A DNA stretch of 64,000 nt from a gamma proteobacterium endosymbiont of Lamellibrachia anaximandri (lineage in GTDB: Bacteria; Pseudomonadota; Gammaproteobacteria; Chromatiales; Chromatiaceae), in the NCBI GenBank assembly GCA_016756855.1, contig JAESPD010000009.1, positions 1-64,000 on the forward strand, given 5' to 3'. Numbering within the stretch: the first letter of the stretch is position 1; each line of letters starts with the position of its first letter. Below, piece after piece: positions 7,665 to 16,991 of the stretch. A program made the translations under genes and the position numbers. Under the pieces are notes generated by a model, which ran no database searches, was not told the origin of the DNA, and saw nothing but the letters and a program-made list of their open reading frames with translations.

Positions 7665-10217
7665 ATGGCGCACACGGGCAGAGGTAGTTTTTTTCGCTGG
7701 ATTGAGCGCATTCCGTTGCAGTGGATATCAGTCCTTGTGGGTGTGCTCTGTGGGTTGTTGGTCTGGATGGTGCTGGATCCCATACAAAGCCGGGCGCTGG
7801 GCGAGATTTTTCAGAGCGAACTTGAACTGCAGTTGGACCGGCGCGCACGCGACACCCGCCACCGGTTCGAGCAGTATCTGCGGCAGTGGCAGATTTCCGC
7901 GCATGGCTTGTCGCAGCATTGGCGCCTGGTCAGACATGTTCGATCCTCTGACTGGGAGAGCCGCCAGCTATATCCAAAAACCTATATCGATTCGCAGCCG
8001 GCATGGTTGGAAAGAGGACACTCAGAGGTCGGTGCTATGGCGCCAAGTCAGGTAGTGTTGTTGGATGCCGACGGGGATGTACGGGAGGTCTTTCATCAGC
8101 AGAATACGCCTTTTCCGGTAGCAAAGGCGGCAATGGGATATTCAGGCAGAGACGAAGCGGTAGTGACAAATGTCTGGCAAGCCCCCTACCTGATCGCCTG
8201 GGCTTCCATTGACGGTGGGCGTGGACAGAAGAAGCCGGTATTGATGCTGGTCATCCCTATCGACGAGCAATTCCTGCTTGAATCCCAACAGGTTATCGCT
8301 GATGACGGCAGCGTCGTTGGATTACTTGACGCAGACCGCCAGGTATTGCTTTCCAGCAGTGACGAGAAGCGGGTTTTACGTAATTCAAAACTGAGCCAAT
8401 GGGAAGATAATTATCTCGTCACTTCACAGTCTTTCACGGTTTATGAGGGTTCGGATCAGAATATCCAGTTTGCCACACTGATATCCCGTAAGCGGGTGGA
8501 GCAGACCAGCCAGCGAATTCTTACCAGGGAGCGGCGTGAACGGTTGCTTGAAGCCGCCGCTTTCGTGGCGGTATTCTCCCTGCTGTTTTTTTTCGTTTCC
8601 GCCCGGCTCAATCTCTTTCTACATCGAATATCCAGCCTTGGCAGGCGTGCTTTGGGAATTGAACAGCCAGTGCAGGATAGGGGTAACCAGTTGTTGGTGC
8701 TGGAAGCCTGGATTCGGGACTATTTTCAGCGTGTTGGTGCGGCGCAGGATGAGGTGCAGCGCGAACATGAGACGCAGATTCACGATTCCGAGGTGCTGAA
8801 AAGCACACTATTGGATACTGCCCTGGACTCAATTATTACGGTGGACTCGACAGCGACAGTGGTCGAGGTGAACGCAACCGCAGAACGGACCTTTGGCTTT
8901 GAGCGTGACCATCTGGTAGGACAACCCATCACACAACAACTGATCCACACGGATGACAGGGCACGTTTCAGGAACCTGCTGGAAACCTGCCGCAAGCTGC
9001 CGGAAGGTGCGAGCGCTTGTGCCCCAGAGGGTTTCCTGGCGACGGACGTCAATGGTGCTGAGACGCCTGTCGAGTGCTCTGCGGTGCCTATCTACATGCA
9101 CGAACAGAAGCTCTTTACCCTCTATCTACGGGATGTCAGTGAGCGGCGCAAGGCAGAACGGGAGATTCAGAGCCTGGCAAAGTTTACCAGTGAAAATCCA
9201 AGTCCGGTGTTACGCATAAACAACCGTGGTGTGATCACCTATGCCAATGCGGCAAGCGAACCCCTGCTCGACTATTGGGGGTGTGAACTGGCCCAGACGC
9301 TGCCGTTGTATTGGCGCAATCTGGTGTTGGAGACACTGGAGGCGGGCCATGACAGGGAGTATGAACTTGCCAGTGATGGGCAGATTTTCTCCCTGCTGCT
9401 GGCGCCGATTGTTGAACTTGGTTACGTCAATATATACGGCAGGGATATTACCCAGGTGCGAAGTGCTGAGCAGCAAAGCCGTCAGCACCAGTCGGAACTG
9501 GTACATGTTTGCCGGGTCAGTACAATGGGTGAGATGGCCACCGGACTGGCGCATGAGTTGAACCAGCCGCTTGCCGCCATTGTTAATTTCGCCAGTGGCT
9601 GCGTACGCCGTCTACAGGCGGGGATCGGCGGTGAGGCGGAATTGGTGGATGCAATGGCCCAGATCACCGTTCAGGCGGAACGGGCTGGAGAGATCATCAA
9701 ACGTCTGCGCAGTCTGGTGGGTAAGAAGCCCCATGAGCAGATATTGGTCAACCTGAATGAGTTGGTCATTGAAGTTGCTTCGTTTGTGGAGTATGAGGCA
9801 AACAAGCGATCAGTCGAAATTATTATCGACCTCGCAAGTGAAGGCCTGCCGGTGAAGGTCGACCTGGTGCAGATCGAGCAGGTGCTGCTCAACCTGGTGC
9901 GCAACGCCATTCAGGTGCTCCAACAGGTAGAGGTGAGCCAGAGAAGACTGACGCTGGTTACCTGCAAACTGGATGAGAAGCGGGTGGAGATACAGGTTCG
10001 TGATACCGGACCCGGCATTTCACCTGATATTGTGGAACACTTGTTCGACGCCTTCTTCTCGACAAAGGAGAGTGGGATGGGTATGGGGTTGGCCATCAGC
10101 CGCAAGATCATTGAGGATCACCAAGGTGATATTTTCGTGACTACCGAGCTGGGACATGGCACTGAGTTTACGGTTATATTACCGACTGATCCAAAGCTGG
10201 AACTACCGGGATACTGA
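7665..10217 (+). CDS. PAS-containing sensor histidine kinase (FixL/DctB-like)
   Basis: This membrane-anchored sensor kinase has about 850 residues. A first membrane helix (about residues 15-37) and a second (around residue 300, AAAFVAVFSLLFFFVSARL) enclose a periplasmic sensor region. Two cytoplasmic PAS domains follow; the first contains the segment EVNATAERTFGFERDHLVGQ. The HisKA box is GEMATGLAHELNQPLAAIV. The ATPase domain has LLNLVRNAIQVL (N box), VRDTGPGISP (G1) and GMGMGLAISRKIIEDH (G2), the arrangement typical of FixL/TtrS/DctS kinases. I use the ATG at 7665; a TTG one codon earlier is possible. The cognate regulator gene starts 4 nt after the stop. The signal is unknown, and no haem-binding PAS signature is obvious. 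Confidence 0.92.
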   Translation: MAHTGRGSFFRWIERIPLQWISVLVGVLCGLLVWMVLDPIQSRALGEIFQSELELQLDRRARDTRHRFEQYLRQWQISAHGLSQHWRLVRHVRSSDWESRQLYPKTYIDSQPAWLERGHSEVGAMAPSQVVLLDADGDVREVFHQQNTPFPVAKAAMGYSGRDEAVVTNVWQAPYLIAWASIDGGRGQKKPVLMLVIPIDEQFLLESQQVIADDGSVVGLLDADRQVLLSSSDEKRVLRNSKLSQWEDNYLVTSQSFTVYEGSDQNIQFATLISRKRVEQTSQRILTRERRERLLEAAAFVAVFSLLFFFVSARLNLFLHRISSLGRRALGIEQPVQDRGNQLLVLEAWIRDYFQRVGAAQDEVQREHETQIHDSEVLKSTLLDTALDSIITVDSTATVVEVNATAERTFGFERDHLVGQPITQQLIHTDDRARFRNLLETCRKLPEGASACAPEGFLATDVNGAETPVECSAVPIYMHEQKLFTLYLRDVSERRKAEREIQSLAKFTSENPSPVLRINNRGVITYANAASEPLLDYWGCELAQTLPLYWRNLVLETLEAGHDREYELASDGQIFSLLLAPIVELGYVNIYGRDITQVRSAEQQSRQHQSELVHVCRVSTMGEMATGLAHELNQPLAAIVNFASGCVRRLQAGIGGEAELVDAMAQITVQAERAGEIIKRLRSLVGKKPHEQILVNLNELVIEVASFVEYEANKRSVEIIIDLASEGLPVKVDLVQIEQVLLNLVRNAIQVLQQVEVSQRRLTLVTCKLDEKRVEIQVRDTGPGISPDIVEHLFDAFFSTKESGMGMGLAISRKIIEDHQGDIFVTTELGHGTEFTVILPTDPKLELPGY

Positions 10218-10221
10218 ATCT

Positions 10222-10857
10222 ATGAGCAATAAACCGACGGTATTTGTTGTTGACGATGACCAGGCCATGCGGAACTCCCTGAAGTGGCTGATCGAGTCTG
10301 TGGCCATGCAGGTGGAGACCTTCGACTCTGCGAGTGCTTTTATCTCAAGCTACTATCCGGGACGCTCAGGCTGCCTGTTACTCGATGTGCGCATGCCGGG
10401 CATGAGCGGGTTGGAGCTGCAGGAGTACCTGATGAATCATCAGATTGCGATCCCGGTCATCATCATTACCGGGCATGGCGACGTGCCGATGGCGGTACGG
10501 GCGATGAAAGCGGGTGCGGTGGATTTCATCGAGAAACCCTTCAATGATGAACTGTTGCTGGAGAGCATCCGGCATGCGCTGTCACTTGATGAGCAGCAGC
10601 GGGATTATCAGTCTCAACGCGCTGAGATTGCCGCCCGTCTTGCCCGGCTCACGCCCAGGGAACATGAGGTGATGGAGATGGTGACCAGCGGCAAGGCCAA
10701 CAAAGAGATTGCCACCACCCTCGGTGTCAGTGCAAAGACGGTTGAGGCTCATCGTGCCCGGGTGATGGAGAAGATGGAAGCGGGATCGCTGGCCAAGTTG
10801 GTGCGCATGGCGGTACTGGCCAATATGATCAAGGAACATGTGAAAGAGGAAGAGTAG
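10222..10857 (+). CDS. FixJ-family response regulator
   Basis: This transcriptional regulator has 211 residues. An N-terminal receiver domain (VFVVDDDQAMRNSLKWL, phospho-acceptor in LLLDVRMPGMSGLEL, IIIITGHGDVPMAVRAMKAG, conserved Lys in FIEKPF) is joined to a LuxR-type helix-turn-helix. The HTH contains LTPREHEVMEMV and NKEIATTLGVSAKTVEAHR. I use the ATG at 10222 rather than the open frame from 10156 because the family N-terminus begins there. It is the partner of the upstream kinase and is followed within 6 nt by a transporter gene, suggesting one operon in which the transporter may be a target or sensory partner. Confidence 0.93.
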   Translation: MSNKPTVFVVDDDQAMRNSLKWLIESVAMQVETFDSASAFISSYYPGRSGCLLLDVRMPGMSGLELQEYLMNHQIAIPVIIITGHGDVPMAVRAMKAGAVDFIEKPFNDELLLESIRHALSLDEQQRDYQSQRAEIAARLARLTPREHEVMEMVTSGKANKEIATTLGVSAKTVEAHRARVMEKMEAGSLAKLVRMAVLANMIKEHVKEEE

Positions 10858-10863
10858 ACATTC

Positions 10864-12135
10864 ATGCGGAAGATTCGTGGGGACGCGCTCGCCTGGGTCT
10901 TCTATGACTGGGCGAATTCAGCCTTCGCCACAACGGTGATGGCCGGTTTTTTTCCGCTTTTCTTCAAGCAGTACTGGAGTGCGGGGGTCGAAGCCACGGA
11001 GAGTACCTTCCACCTGGGTATGACCAATTCTCTGGCAAGCCTCATCATCGTCTGTCTTGCGCCCCTGCTGGGATCGATCGCAGATCAGGCCGGTGCAAAA
11101 AAAGGTTTCCTGCTCTTCTTCACCTCGATGGGCATAGTCATGACCGGTGCCCTCTATCTGGTTGGACAGGGCAGTTGGATGATGGCGCTGACACTCTACG
11201 GATTGGGGATTCTGGGTTTTTCCGGGGGTGTTATCTTCTACGACTCCCTGTTGGTGTCGGTGGCGGAGGAGAAGGATTACGACCGGCTCTCCGCACTGGG
11301 TTTTGGCGTGGGCTATCTGGGGGGAGGCCTGCTTTTTGCCTTTGATGTGGTGATGACGCTCTATCCTGGGTTTTTCGGTCTCAGCGGTACTGCCGAGGCG
11401 GTCAGACTCTCATTTATCACGGTCGCCATCTGGTGGGGCCTGTTCTCGATTCCTCTCTTTCTGTTCGTTAAGGAACCCCAAAAAAAGCGTGGTGAGGGCA
11501 GTCATCTGCTGGCCGGTTTTCGACAGCTTCTGTCGACGCTACGCAAGCTGCGGCAGTTGCGTATGACCTTCCTATTCCTGTTGGCCTACTGGCTCTACAT
11601 CGACGGGGTCGATACCATCGTGCGTATGGCGGTGGATTACGGACTCTCTATCGGCTTTGATGCCAACAATCTGATGACAGCCTTGCTGATCACCCAGTTC
11701 GTTGGTTTCCCTGCGGCTATCCTGTTCGGGCGGCTGGGTGCAAGAAGAGGTCCCAGGCAAGGGATAATGTTGGCGATCTTCATCTATCTGATAATTCTGC
11801 TTTGGGCCTACCGCATGGACTCAGTCTGGGAGTTCTATGCGCTGGCTGTGGCTATCGGGTTGGTGCAGGGAGGGATTCAGTCGCTCTCCCGCTCACTCTA
11901 TGCTCGCTTGATACCGCGGGATCAGGCTGCGGAGTTTTTCGGTTTCTACAATATGCTGGGCAAGTTTGCAGTGGTATTTGGTCCCCTCTTGATGGGCTGG
12001 GTTGGCGTGATTACCGGAGATGCGCGCATAGCCATTCTTTCGGTGGCAATACTCTTTGTAGCGGGGGCACTGCTATTGAGCCGGGTCGATGTGGCCGAGG
12101 GAGAGGCGGCAGCTCGTTCTTTTGCAGCAGGCTAA
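10864..12135 (+). CDS. MFS transporter, UMF1/Atg22-like
   Basis: This 423-residue polytopic protein of the major facilitator superfamily, UMF1 (Atg22-like) group, is recognised from the N-terminus ALAWVFYDWANSAFATTVMAG. Further signs are about 12 hydrophobic segments and the internal LGFGVGYLGGGLLF and IQSLSRSLYARLIPRDQAAEFFGFYNM blocks. Yeast Atg22 exports amino acids from the vacuole, but the bacterial homologues' substrates are not established. It follows the FixJ-like regulator by 6 nt and ends overlapping by 4 nt the convergent gene at 12132. Confidence 0.88.
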   Translation: MRKIRGDALAWVFYDWANSAFATTVMAGFFPLFFKQYWSAGVEATESTFHLGMTNSLASLIIVCLAPLLGSIADQAGAKKGFLLFFTSMGIVMTGALYLVGQGSWMMALTLYGLGILGFSGGVIFYDSLLVSVAEEKDYDRLSALGFGVGYLGGGLLFAFDVVMTLYPGFFGLSGTAEAVRLSFITVAIWWGLFSIPLFLFVKEPQKKRGEGSHLLAGFRQLLSTLRKLRQLRMTFLFLLAYWLYIDGVDTIVRMAVDYGLSIGFDANNLMTALLITQFVGFPAAILFGRLGARRGPRQGIMLAIFIYLIILLWAYRMDSVWEFYALAVAIGLVQGGIQSLSRSLYARLIPRDQAAEFFGFYNMLGKFAVVFGPLLMGWVGVITGDARIAILSVAILFVAGALLLSRVDVAEGEAAARSFAAG

Positions 12136-12416
12136 ATGTGACACATACAGTTGTAAGGCAGTTTTTTTCCGACCTCTGCGATAGTGCGGATCATCTCTGT
12201 TTCATCATTGCCGAATAATTTCGTCTCTCCATCCCGATTCTCCACCAGTGTCCTGACATAGACCTCAGTCTGTTCCCGGAAGGCTTCGTGGTTTGGCGCT
12301 TCCGTGACATCCCGGCAAATTGGGCATTCAACAAAGATGCCTGTCTTCAGGCCTATCTCAGTGGCGATCTTGTCGCGCTTCATCTGGTCGGATAATAGAA
12401 AGTCGAAGAGGGCCAT
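12132..12416 (-). CDS. Small cysteine-motif hypothetical protein
   Basis: This 94-residue soluble protein starts MALFDFLLSDQMKRDKIATE. It contains a CPIC motif around residue 30 and a CMCHI C-terminus, so a metal-binding or redox role is possible. I do not recognise the family. It is convergent with the transporter gene and overlaps its last four bases. A MITE-like repeat lies just upstream of its start. Confidence 0.6.
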   Translation of the reverse strand: MALFDFLLSDQMKRDKIATEIGLKTGIFVECPICRDVTEAPNHEAFREQTEVYVRTLVENRDGETKLFGNDETEMIRTIAEVGKKLPYNCMCHI

Positions 12417-12485
12417 TGGTTACTCCAAGAATGAGGTTGGAAACCATTTTATTCGATTACGTGATCGCAATGGAAATCAGCGTAA

Positions 12486-12616
12486 AATGCCCGCCAGAAA
12501 ACACTTTTTTACCACGAAGTACACGAAGCACACTAAGAATATTTATGCTTAATCAATCTGTTACCTTCGCGCTCTTCGTGTTCTTTGTGGTTAGATACGG
12601 GTTTCCAGATGGACAC
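12486..12616. repeat. 131-bp MITE-like palindromic repeat, copy 1
   Basis: This is an imperfect inverted repeat with core arms ACCACGAAGTACACGAAG (12511 onward) and CTTCGTGTTCTTTGTGGT (ending about 12591). An outer right arm GTTTCCAGATGGACAC lies at 12601-12616; the outer left arm is degenerate. It matches the element at 54009-54139 in length, arms and the internal AATCAATCT word. It occupies most of the spacer before cmoA, so it could influence that gene's 5' region. Confidence 0.85.
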
Positions 12617-12654
12617 ATGGTTTATGTTTAGTTTGCTTTCGATATTAGAAGACA

Positions 12655-13380
12655 ATGGGTAAGGATAAAATCTACGCAACCCCTCAAACACTGGTCACTA
12701 ACTTTGTTTTTGATGAGACGGTGGCAGGTGTCTTCCCGGACATGATTCAGCGTTCGGTTCCGGGTTACGCAACCATCATCAATATGATCGCCACCCTGGC
12801 AGCCCGGCGGGCGCAGTCTGAGAGCCTTTGCTACGATCTGGGCTGTTCTTTGGGTGCCGCTGCCTTGGTCATGCGATCAGGCATCGGTGACAGGGATTGC
12901 CGTGTCATTGCGGTGGATAACTCTCCCGCCATGCTGGCACGGGCCAGGGAGTCTCTTGAGGCCGATACCGGAAAGGCGCCTGTGGATTTTGTGTGTGCCG
13001 ATATTCAGGATATCAGGGTAGAGAAAGCCTCCATGGTAGTGCTCAATTTTACCCTCCAGTTCGTGTCACCGGAACGGCGCTCCGGACTGTTACAACATAT
13101 CTTTGACGGTATGCTGCCAAGTGGGATTTTGGTGTTGTCGGAAAAGATTGCCTTGGGAAAGCCTCAGGCGCAGGCTCTTTTCACCGACATGCACCATGCC
13201 TTCAAAAAAGGCCAGGGCTACTCGGATCTGGAGATTAGTCAGAAGCGCACCGCCCTGGAGAATGTGCTGCTTCCAGAAACCCTGGCTACCCACCAGGACA
13301 GATTGTTTCAAGCGGGTTTCAATACCGTGGAAGTCTGGTTTCAATGTTTCAATTTCGTCTCTCTGCTGGCGATCAAATGA
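12655..13380 (+). CDS. cmoA: Carboxy-S-adenosyl-L-methionine synthase CmoA
   Basis: CmoA makes carboxy-SAM from SAM and prephenate for the cmo5U34 wobble modification. The 241-residue length is typical. It has a Rossmann methyltransferase fold with YDLGCSLGAAALVMRSGI (motif I), VIAVDNSPAMLARARESL, VCADIQDI and VLNFTLQFVSPERR. The C-terminal QCFNFVSLLAIK is family-like. Its stop overlaps the cmoB ATG. Confidence 0.96.
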   Translation: MGKDKIYATPQTLVTNFVFDETVAGVFPDMIQRSVPGYATIINMIATLAARRAQSESLCYDLGCSLGAAALVMRSGIGDRDCRVIAVDNSPAMLARARESLEADTGKAPVDFVCADIQDIRVEKASMVVLNFTLQFVSPERRSGLLQHIFDGMLPSGILVLSEKIALGKPQAQALFTDMHHAFKKGQGYSDLEISQKRTALENVLLPETLATHQDRLFQAGFNTVEVWFQCFNFVSLLAIK

Positions 13381-14351
13381 ACGGCGATTGGCAGTGGATG
13401 GTACCGCTGATGAGAACCCCCTTGGGGCGTTGGCTGGAGCTGTTGCCAGCACAGGTTGAGTCTGTCTGGAGGGAGCGCTCCCACGGCGATATGCAGAAGT
13501 GGTCTGATGCGATCGCCGCACTGCCTTCCATCGAACCGTCACAGATCGATCTTACCTCCAGTGCAGTGACTATCAGGACGGAACAGACGTGTGACGAGGA
13601 GATTCGGCAGGAGATCGCTGGTCTGCTGAAACAGCTCCACCCCTGGCGCAAAGGACCGTTTGACATCTTTGGTATCAGGATTGACACAGAGTGGCGTTCA
13701 GACTGGAAATGGGCGCGCCTGCATGACCATATCCAACCTTTGCGTGATCGGTTGGTGCTGGATGTGGGTTGTGGTAACGGCTACCACTGCTGGCGCATGG
13801 TTGGGGAGGGCGCCAGACAGGTGATCGGCATCGATCCCACACAGCTTTTCGTCAAACAGTTCGAGGCGATCCGTCACTTCCTTGGACGACAATTCCCGGT
13901 GGAGGTGCTACCCCTGGGTATCGAGGATCTGCCCCCCAATCTACAGGCTTTCGATACGGTTTTTTCCATGGGGGTTCTCTACCATCGCTGCTCCCCATTT
14001 GCGCATCTGTCGGAACTGAAAGGCTGTCTGCGCAAGGGTGGGGAGCTGGTGCTGGAGACCTTGGTCATCGAAGGGGGACTGGGGGAGGTGCTGGTGCCGG
14101 AGGGTCGTTACGCCAAGATGCGCAATGTCTGGTTTCTGCCCTCGCCAGCAACCCTTGAGAGTTGGTTGCGGCGGGCGGGATTTCGTAATATCCGTCTGAT
14201 CGATGTGGGCCGAACCTCTGTGGAGGAACAGCGCTCCACTGAATGGATGCAGTTTGAGTCTCTGGCGGACTACCTCGACCCGCAGGATGCCTCACAGACA
14301 ATTGAAGGCCTGCCTGCACCGCGCCGGGCGATATTCCTGGCAGAAGCGTGA
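13377..14351 (+). CDS. cmoB: tRNA U34 carboxymethyltransferase CmoB
   Basis: CmoB transfers the carboxymethyl group from carboxy-SAM to 5-hydroxyuridine-34 of tRNA, completing cmo5U. I use the ATG at 13377 overlapping the cmoA stop; the frame open from 13344 lies inside cmoA. The 324-residue protein shows the hallmark MxWRKGPF-like PWRKGPFDIFGIRIDTEWRS. It also has VLDVGCGNGYHCWRM, GIDPTQLFVKQFEAIR, FDTVFSMGVLYHRCSP and the ending GLPAPRRAIFLAEA. The pair forms a two-gene operon. Confidence 0.96.
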   Translation: MNGDWQWMVPLMRTPLGRWLELLPAQVESVWRERSHGDMQKWSDAIAALPSIEPSQIDLTSSAVTIRTEQTCDEEIRQEIAGLLKQLHPWRKGPFDIFGIRIDTEWRSDWKWARLHDHIQPLRDRLVLDVGCGNGYHCWRMVGEGARQVIGIDPTQLFVKQFEAIRHFLGRQFPVEVLPLGIEDLPPNLQAFDTVFSMGVLYHRCSPFAHLSELKGCLRKGGELVLETLVIEGGLGEVLVPEGRYAKMRNVWFLPSPATLESWLRRAGFRNIRLIDVGRTSVEEQRSTEWMQFESLADYLDPQDASQTIEGLPAPRRAIFLAEA

Positions 14352-14419
14352 CAAAAATTTTCCCAGGAAGCGGTAAGTTTTGCGATAATGACTGATTTGG
14401 TTGGAACGGATAGCTTTTG

Positions 14420-15436
14420 ATGGGCACGCGTCTGCTTATTACCCTGGATTATGAACTCTTCTTTGGTCGAGAAGTGGGCAGTGTCCACAATTGCATGATC
14501 CATCCCATCGATGAATTGGCAAAACTGGTCGATCGTTTTGGTGCCAAGCTGACGCTTTTTGTGGATGCCGGATATCTGGACAAGCTGAAGCGTGCAGCGT
14601 CTGATGATGATGTTTTACAGCAGGATTACGCTGTTATCAGTGAGCAACTTCACCGGCTTACGAAAGGCGGACATGATGTACAGTTGCATATCCACCCTCA
14701 CTGGGAGGATACGGAGTACGTGAATGGCGGCTGGCGGATCGACACGAGTCGCTACCGTCTGCACGACTATGCACCCGGGGCGGTCGAAGAGATCGTCGTG
14801 CGTTATAAAAAAGCGCTGACCGATATCGTGGGCGACTCGATTTTTGCCTACCGTGCCGGCGGCTGGTGCATGCAACCCTTCGATCATATCGGTGACGCGC
14901 TGCAGAATCAGGGTGTCTGGCTCGACAGCACGGTCTACGAAGAGGGTATGTCGCCGGACGATATACGCGGTTTCGACTTTCGCGGCGCACCGAAAAAGTC
15001 TCTCTGGCGATTTGAAAGTGATCCAGTCAAAGAAGTGGAGCGGGGACGTTTCCTGGAGATTCCCATCACCGCCTGCAGGGTCTGGCCCTCTTTTTACTGG
15101 AAGATGGTATTCATCAAAAAGTTTGCGCGGGGGGATTTCAAACCCTATGGCGATGGCGCTGCCATGGTGGCCAATGCCGCCTACTACCGGGAGCTTCTGA
15201 CCAAGGTCACCAATACCGTAACCTCCATCGATGGCGCCAAGGCCGGTCTGCTGGAAAAGTCCTATAGGAGCCTGCTGGCCTCCGGGCGCGAGCCGATCTT
15301 CAACGTGATGGGACACCCCAAGGCGATGAGCCCCTATTCACTGAAAAAACTCGAAGCGTTTTTGCTGGCGCACCCCGAGATCGAGCCGGTAACCTTTCAG
15401 TATTTTAAGGGAATGAAACCGCAAAAAAGGGCGTAG
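14420..15436 (+). CDS. Polysaccharide deacetylase-like protein
   Basis: This 338-residue protein has a NodB-homology TIM-barrel-like deacetylase fold. Visible motifs are LLITLDYELFFG near the N-terminus (Asp equivalent of the catalytic base region) and KLTLFVDAGYLDKL. The HDVQLHIHPHW block carries candidate metal-ligand histidines, and YRAGGWCMQPF is the arginine block. Ending segments FNVMGHPKAMSPYSL supply the C-terminal histidine. The ATG at 14420 is preferred over a TTG one codon earlier. It follows cmoB by 68 nt and may be a separate unit. The substrate is unknown; it could act on surface polysaccharide. Its stop codon lies inside the REP-like repeat. Confidence 0.85.
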   Translation: MGTRLLITLDYELFFGREVGSVHNCMIHPIDELAKLVDRFGAKLTLFVDAGYLDKLKRAASDDDVLQQDYAVISEQLHRLTKGGHDVQLHIHPHWEDTEYVNGGWRIDTSRYRLHDYAPGAVEEIVVRYKKALTDIVGDSIFAYRAGGWCMQPFDHIGDALQNQGVWLDSTVYEEGMSPDDIRGFDFRGAPKKSLWRFESDPVKEVERGRFLEIPITACRVWPSFYWKMVFIKKFARGDFKPYGDGAAMVANAAYYRELLTKVTNTVTSIDGAKAGLLEKSYRSLLASGREPIFNVMGHPKAMSPYSLKKLEAFLLAHPEIEPVTFQYFKGMKPQKRA

Positions 15437-15507
15437 GCCGGTTCAAGCGTAGCGGAACCGGCAACCCTGAAGCACCCGGTCCGCTACGCTTGATCGGGCC
15501 TACGCCC
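15429..15507. repeat. REP-like palindrome, copy A
   Basis: This is a long near-perfect inverted repeat. Left arm GGGCGTAGGCCGGTTCAAGC continues as GTAGCGGA, and the right arm is its complement with two mismatches, ending ...GGGCCTACGCCC at 15507. The loop region contains GGAACCGGC. It lies between convergent genes, where it could form a strong RNA hairpin and act as a bidirectional terminator. Related copies are at 28164-28256 and 34647-34740. Confidence 0.88.
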
Positions 15508-15538
15508 AGAATAGAGGATGTGGCGTTTTGAGCGGATA

Positions 15539-16948
15539 TTAATCCAGCGGAATCAGCTCTTTGATCGGCCCTTCGTTCTTGCGCTCGACCTTGGAATAGA
15601 GGTTGTTGAGCGCCGCCTGTAATGCCTCTTCGATCACGGGGTGATAGAAGGGCATGCGCAGCAGGTCTCCGACGCTCAATTCCTGGGTAATCGCCCAGTT
15701 CAGCAGGTGCCCCAGGTTTTCTCCCCGCACGCTGATCATCTCTACCCCCAGTATCCGGCCGGTCGTCTTGTCGCCGTAGACCCGGATGATGCCTCGATTC
15801 TGCCCCATGATCATGGCGCGGCCAACCGGATTCAGGCGTACCTCGCCGATGGCGGTGGTTTCCGGGTCAAGCTCCGAAAAACGCGCCCCCGCCAGGCAGA
15901 TGTTGGGATCTGAGAAGGTGATTGCCAGGGGAACCTTACGTTTGAAACCCTGCACCGTGTCATTGGCCGCGTTGTAACCGGCGATCTTTCCCTCGTCGCC
16001 GGCTTCGTGCAGGATCTGACGGTCACCGTTCATATCACCGGCGATAAAGATATGGGAGTTGCCAATCTGCATGGTATTGGAGTTGTAGTGGGGGACGCCG
16101 CGTTCATCCAGTTCGATATCGGCGTTTTCCAGGGCCAGATTGTCCACGTTGGGTTTTCGGCCCATGCTGATCAGTACCTTGTCCACCACCACTGAGGTGT
16201 CACCGGCAGTGACCTGCAGTTTGTCACCTTCTTCGCAAATTTCCACCGCCTTGCCGAGGTGAATGGGGAATTCCCGACGCATGATCTCCAAAGCGACATT
16301 GCTGACTTCAGGGTCAGTGATTCCACCGATCTGCTCTGCGAGGTCGAAACCGGTGACATCGACGCCGAGACGGCTGATGGATTGACCCAGTTCGAGGCCG
16401 ATCACACCCAGTCCTACGATGGCCATGGATTCGGGGAGATTCTCCAGCTCGAAGAAGCTGTCGGTGGTCATCACCTTGTTGCCGAATGCCTGCCAGGCTT
16501 TTGGCACTACCGGACGTGAGCCGGTGGCGATAACGATCTTCTCTGCATGGATGCGGTCTCCGTTATCGAGTTCCAGGGTATGAGGGTCGACAAATTTTGC
16601 ATAGGCTTCGATAAACTTATCGCCCATGTTATCGGTGCTGTTGGAGAGTACCCGATCGACGAAGTTGTCCCGCATATCCTGTACATGCTCCATCGCTTCG
16701 GGAATATCGATGGTCAACTCTTCGTGGCCATCCACCCCGTAACGGCCTAGATGGGTGCGCCGGTGGTAGTCCTCAGCCACCTGAATCAGTGCCTTCGAGG
16801 GCATGCAGCCGACTCGTGCGCAAGTGGTGCCTGGCTCTCCGCCGTTGATCAGCACAAAACTCTTGCCGGCAGGACCGACCTTACTGGTTGCGTTCAGACC
16901 GGCGGTGCCGGAACCGATGATGGCAACATCAACGCTCTTTTCTGCCAC
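15539..16948 (-). CDS. lpd: Dihydrolipoyl dehydrogenase-like flavoprotein
   Basis: This 469-residue FAD-dependent pyridine nucleotide-disulfide oxidoreductase begins with the FAD-binding VDVAIIGSGTAGLNATSKV. It carries the redox-active disulfide in TCARVGCMPSKALIQ. A second dinucleotide fold (SMAIVGLGVIGLELGQSI) binds NAD(H), and IFIAGDMNGDRQILHEAGDEG is the FAD-ribityl region. The dimer domain contains the His-Glu pair segment FYHPVIEEALQAAL. It is a lone gene, not linked to a dehydrogenase E1/E2 operon. The partner lipoyl protein (2-oxoacid dehydrogenase, glycine cleavage or another system) cannot be told from context. The ARVGC spacing differs slightly from the textbook LNVGC form. Confidence 0.9.
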   Translation of the reverse strand: MAEKSVDVAIIGSGTAGLNATSKVGPAGKSFVLINGGEPGTTCARVGCMPSKALIQVAEDYHRRTHLGRYGVDGHEELTIDIPEAMEHVQDMRDNFVDRVLSNSTDNMGDKFIEAYAKFVDPHTLELDNGDRIHAEKIVIATGSRPVVPKAWQAFGNKVMTTDSFFELENLPESMAIVGLGVIGLELGQSISRLGVDVTGFDLAEQIGGITDPEVSNVALEIMRREFPIHLGKAVEICEEGDKLQVTAGDTSVVVDKVLISMGRKPNVDNLALENADIELDERGVPHYNSNTMQIGNSHIFIAGDMNGDRQILHEAGDEGKIAGYNAANDTVQGFKRKVPLAITFSDPNICLAGARFSELDPETTAIGEVRLNPVGRAMIMGQNRGIIRVYGDKTTGRILGVEMISVRGENLGHLLNWAITQELSVGDLLRMPFYHPVIEEALQAALNNLYSKVERKNEGPIKELIPLD

Positions 16949-16991
16949 GGAAAACTCCTGGAATGTATTTCTGAAAAATGATCGTCAGATT

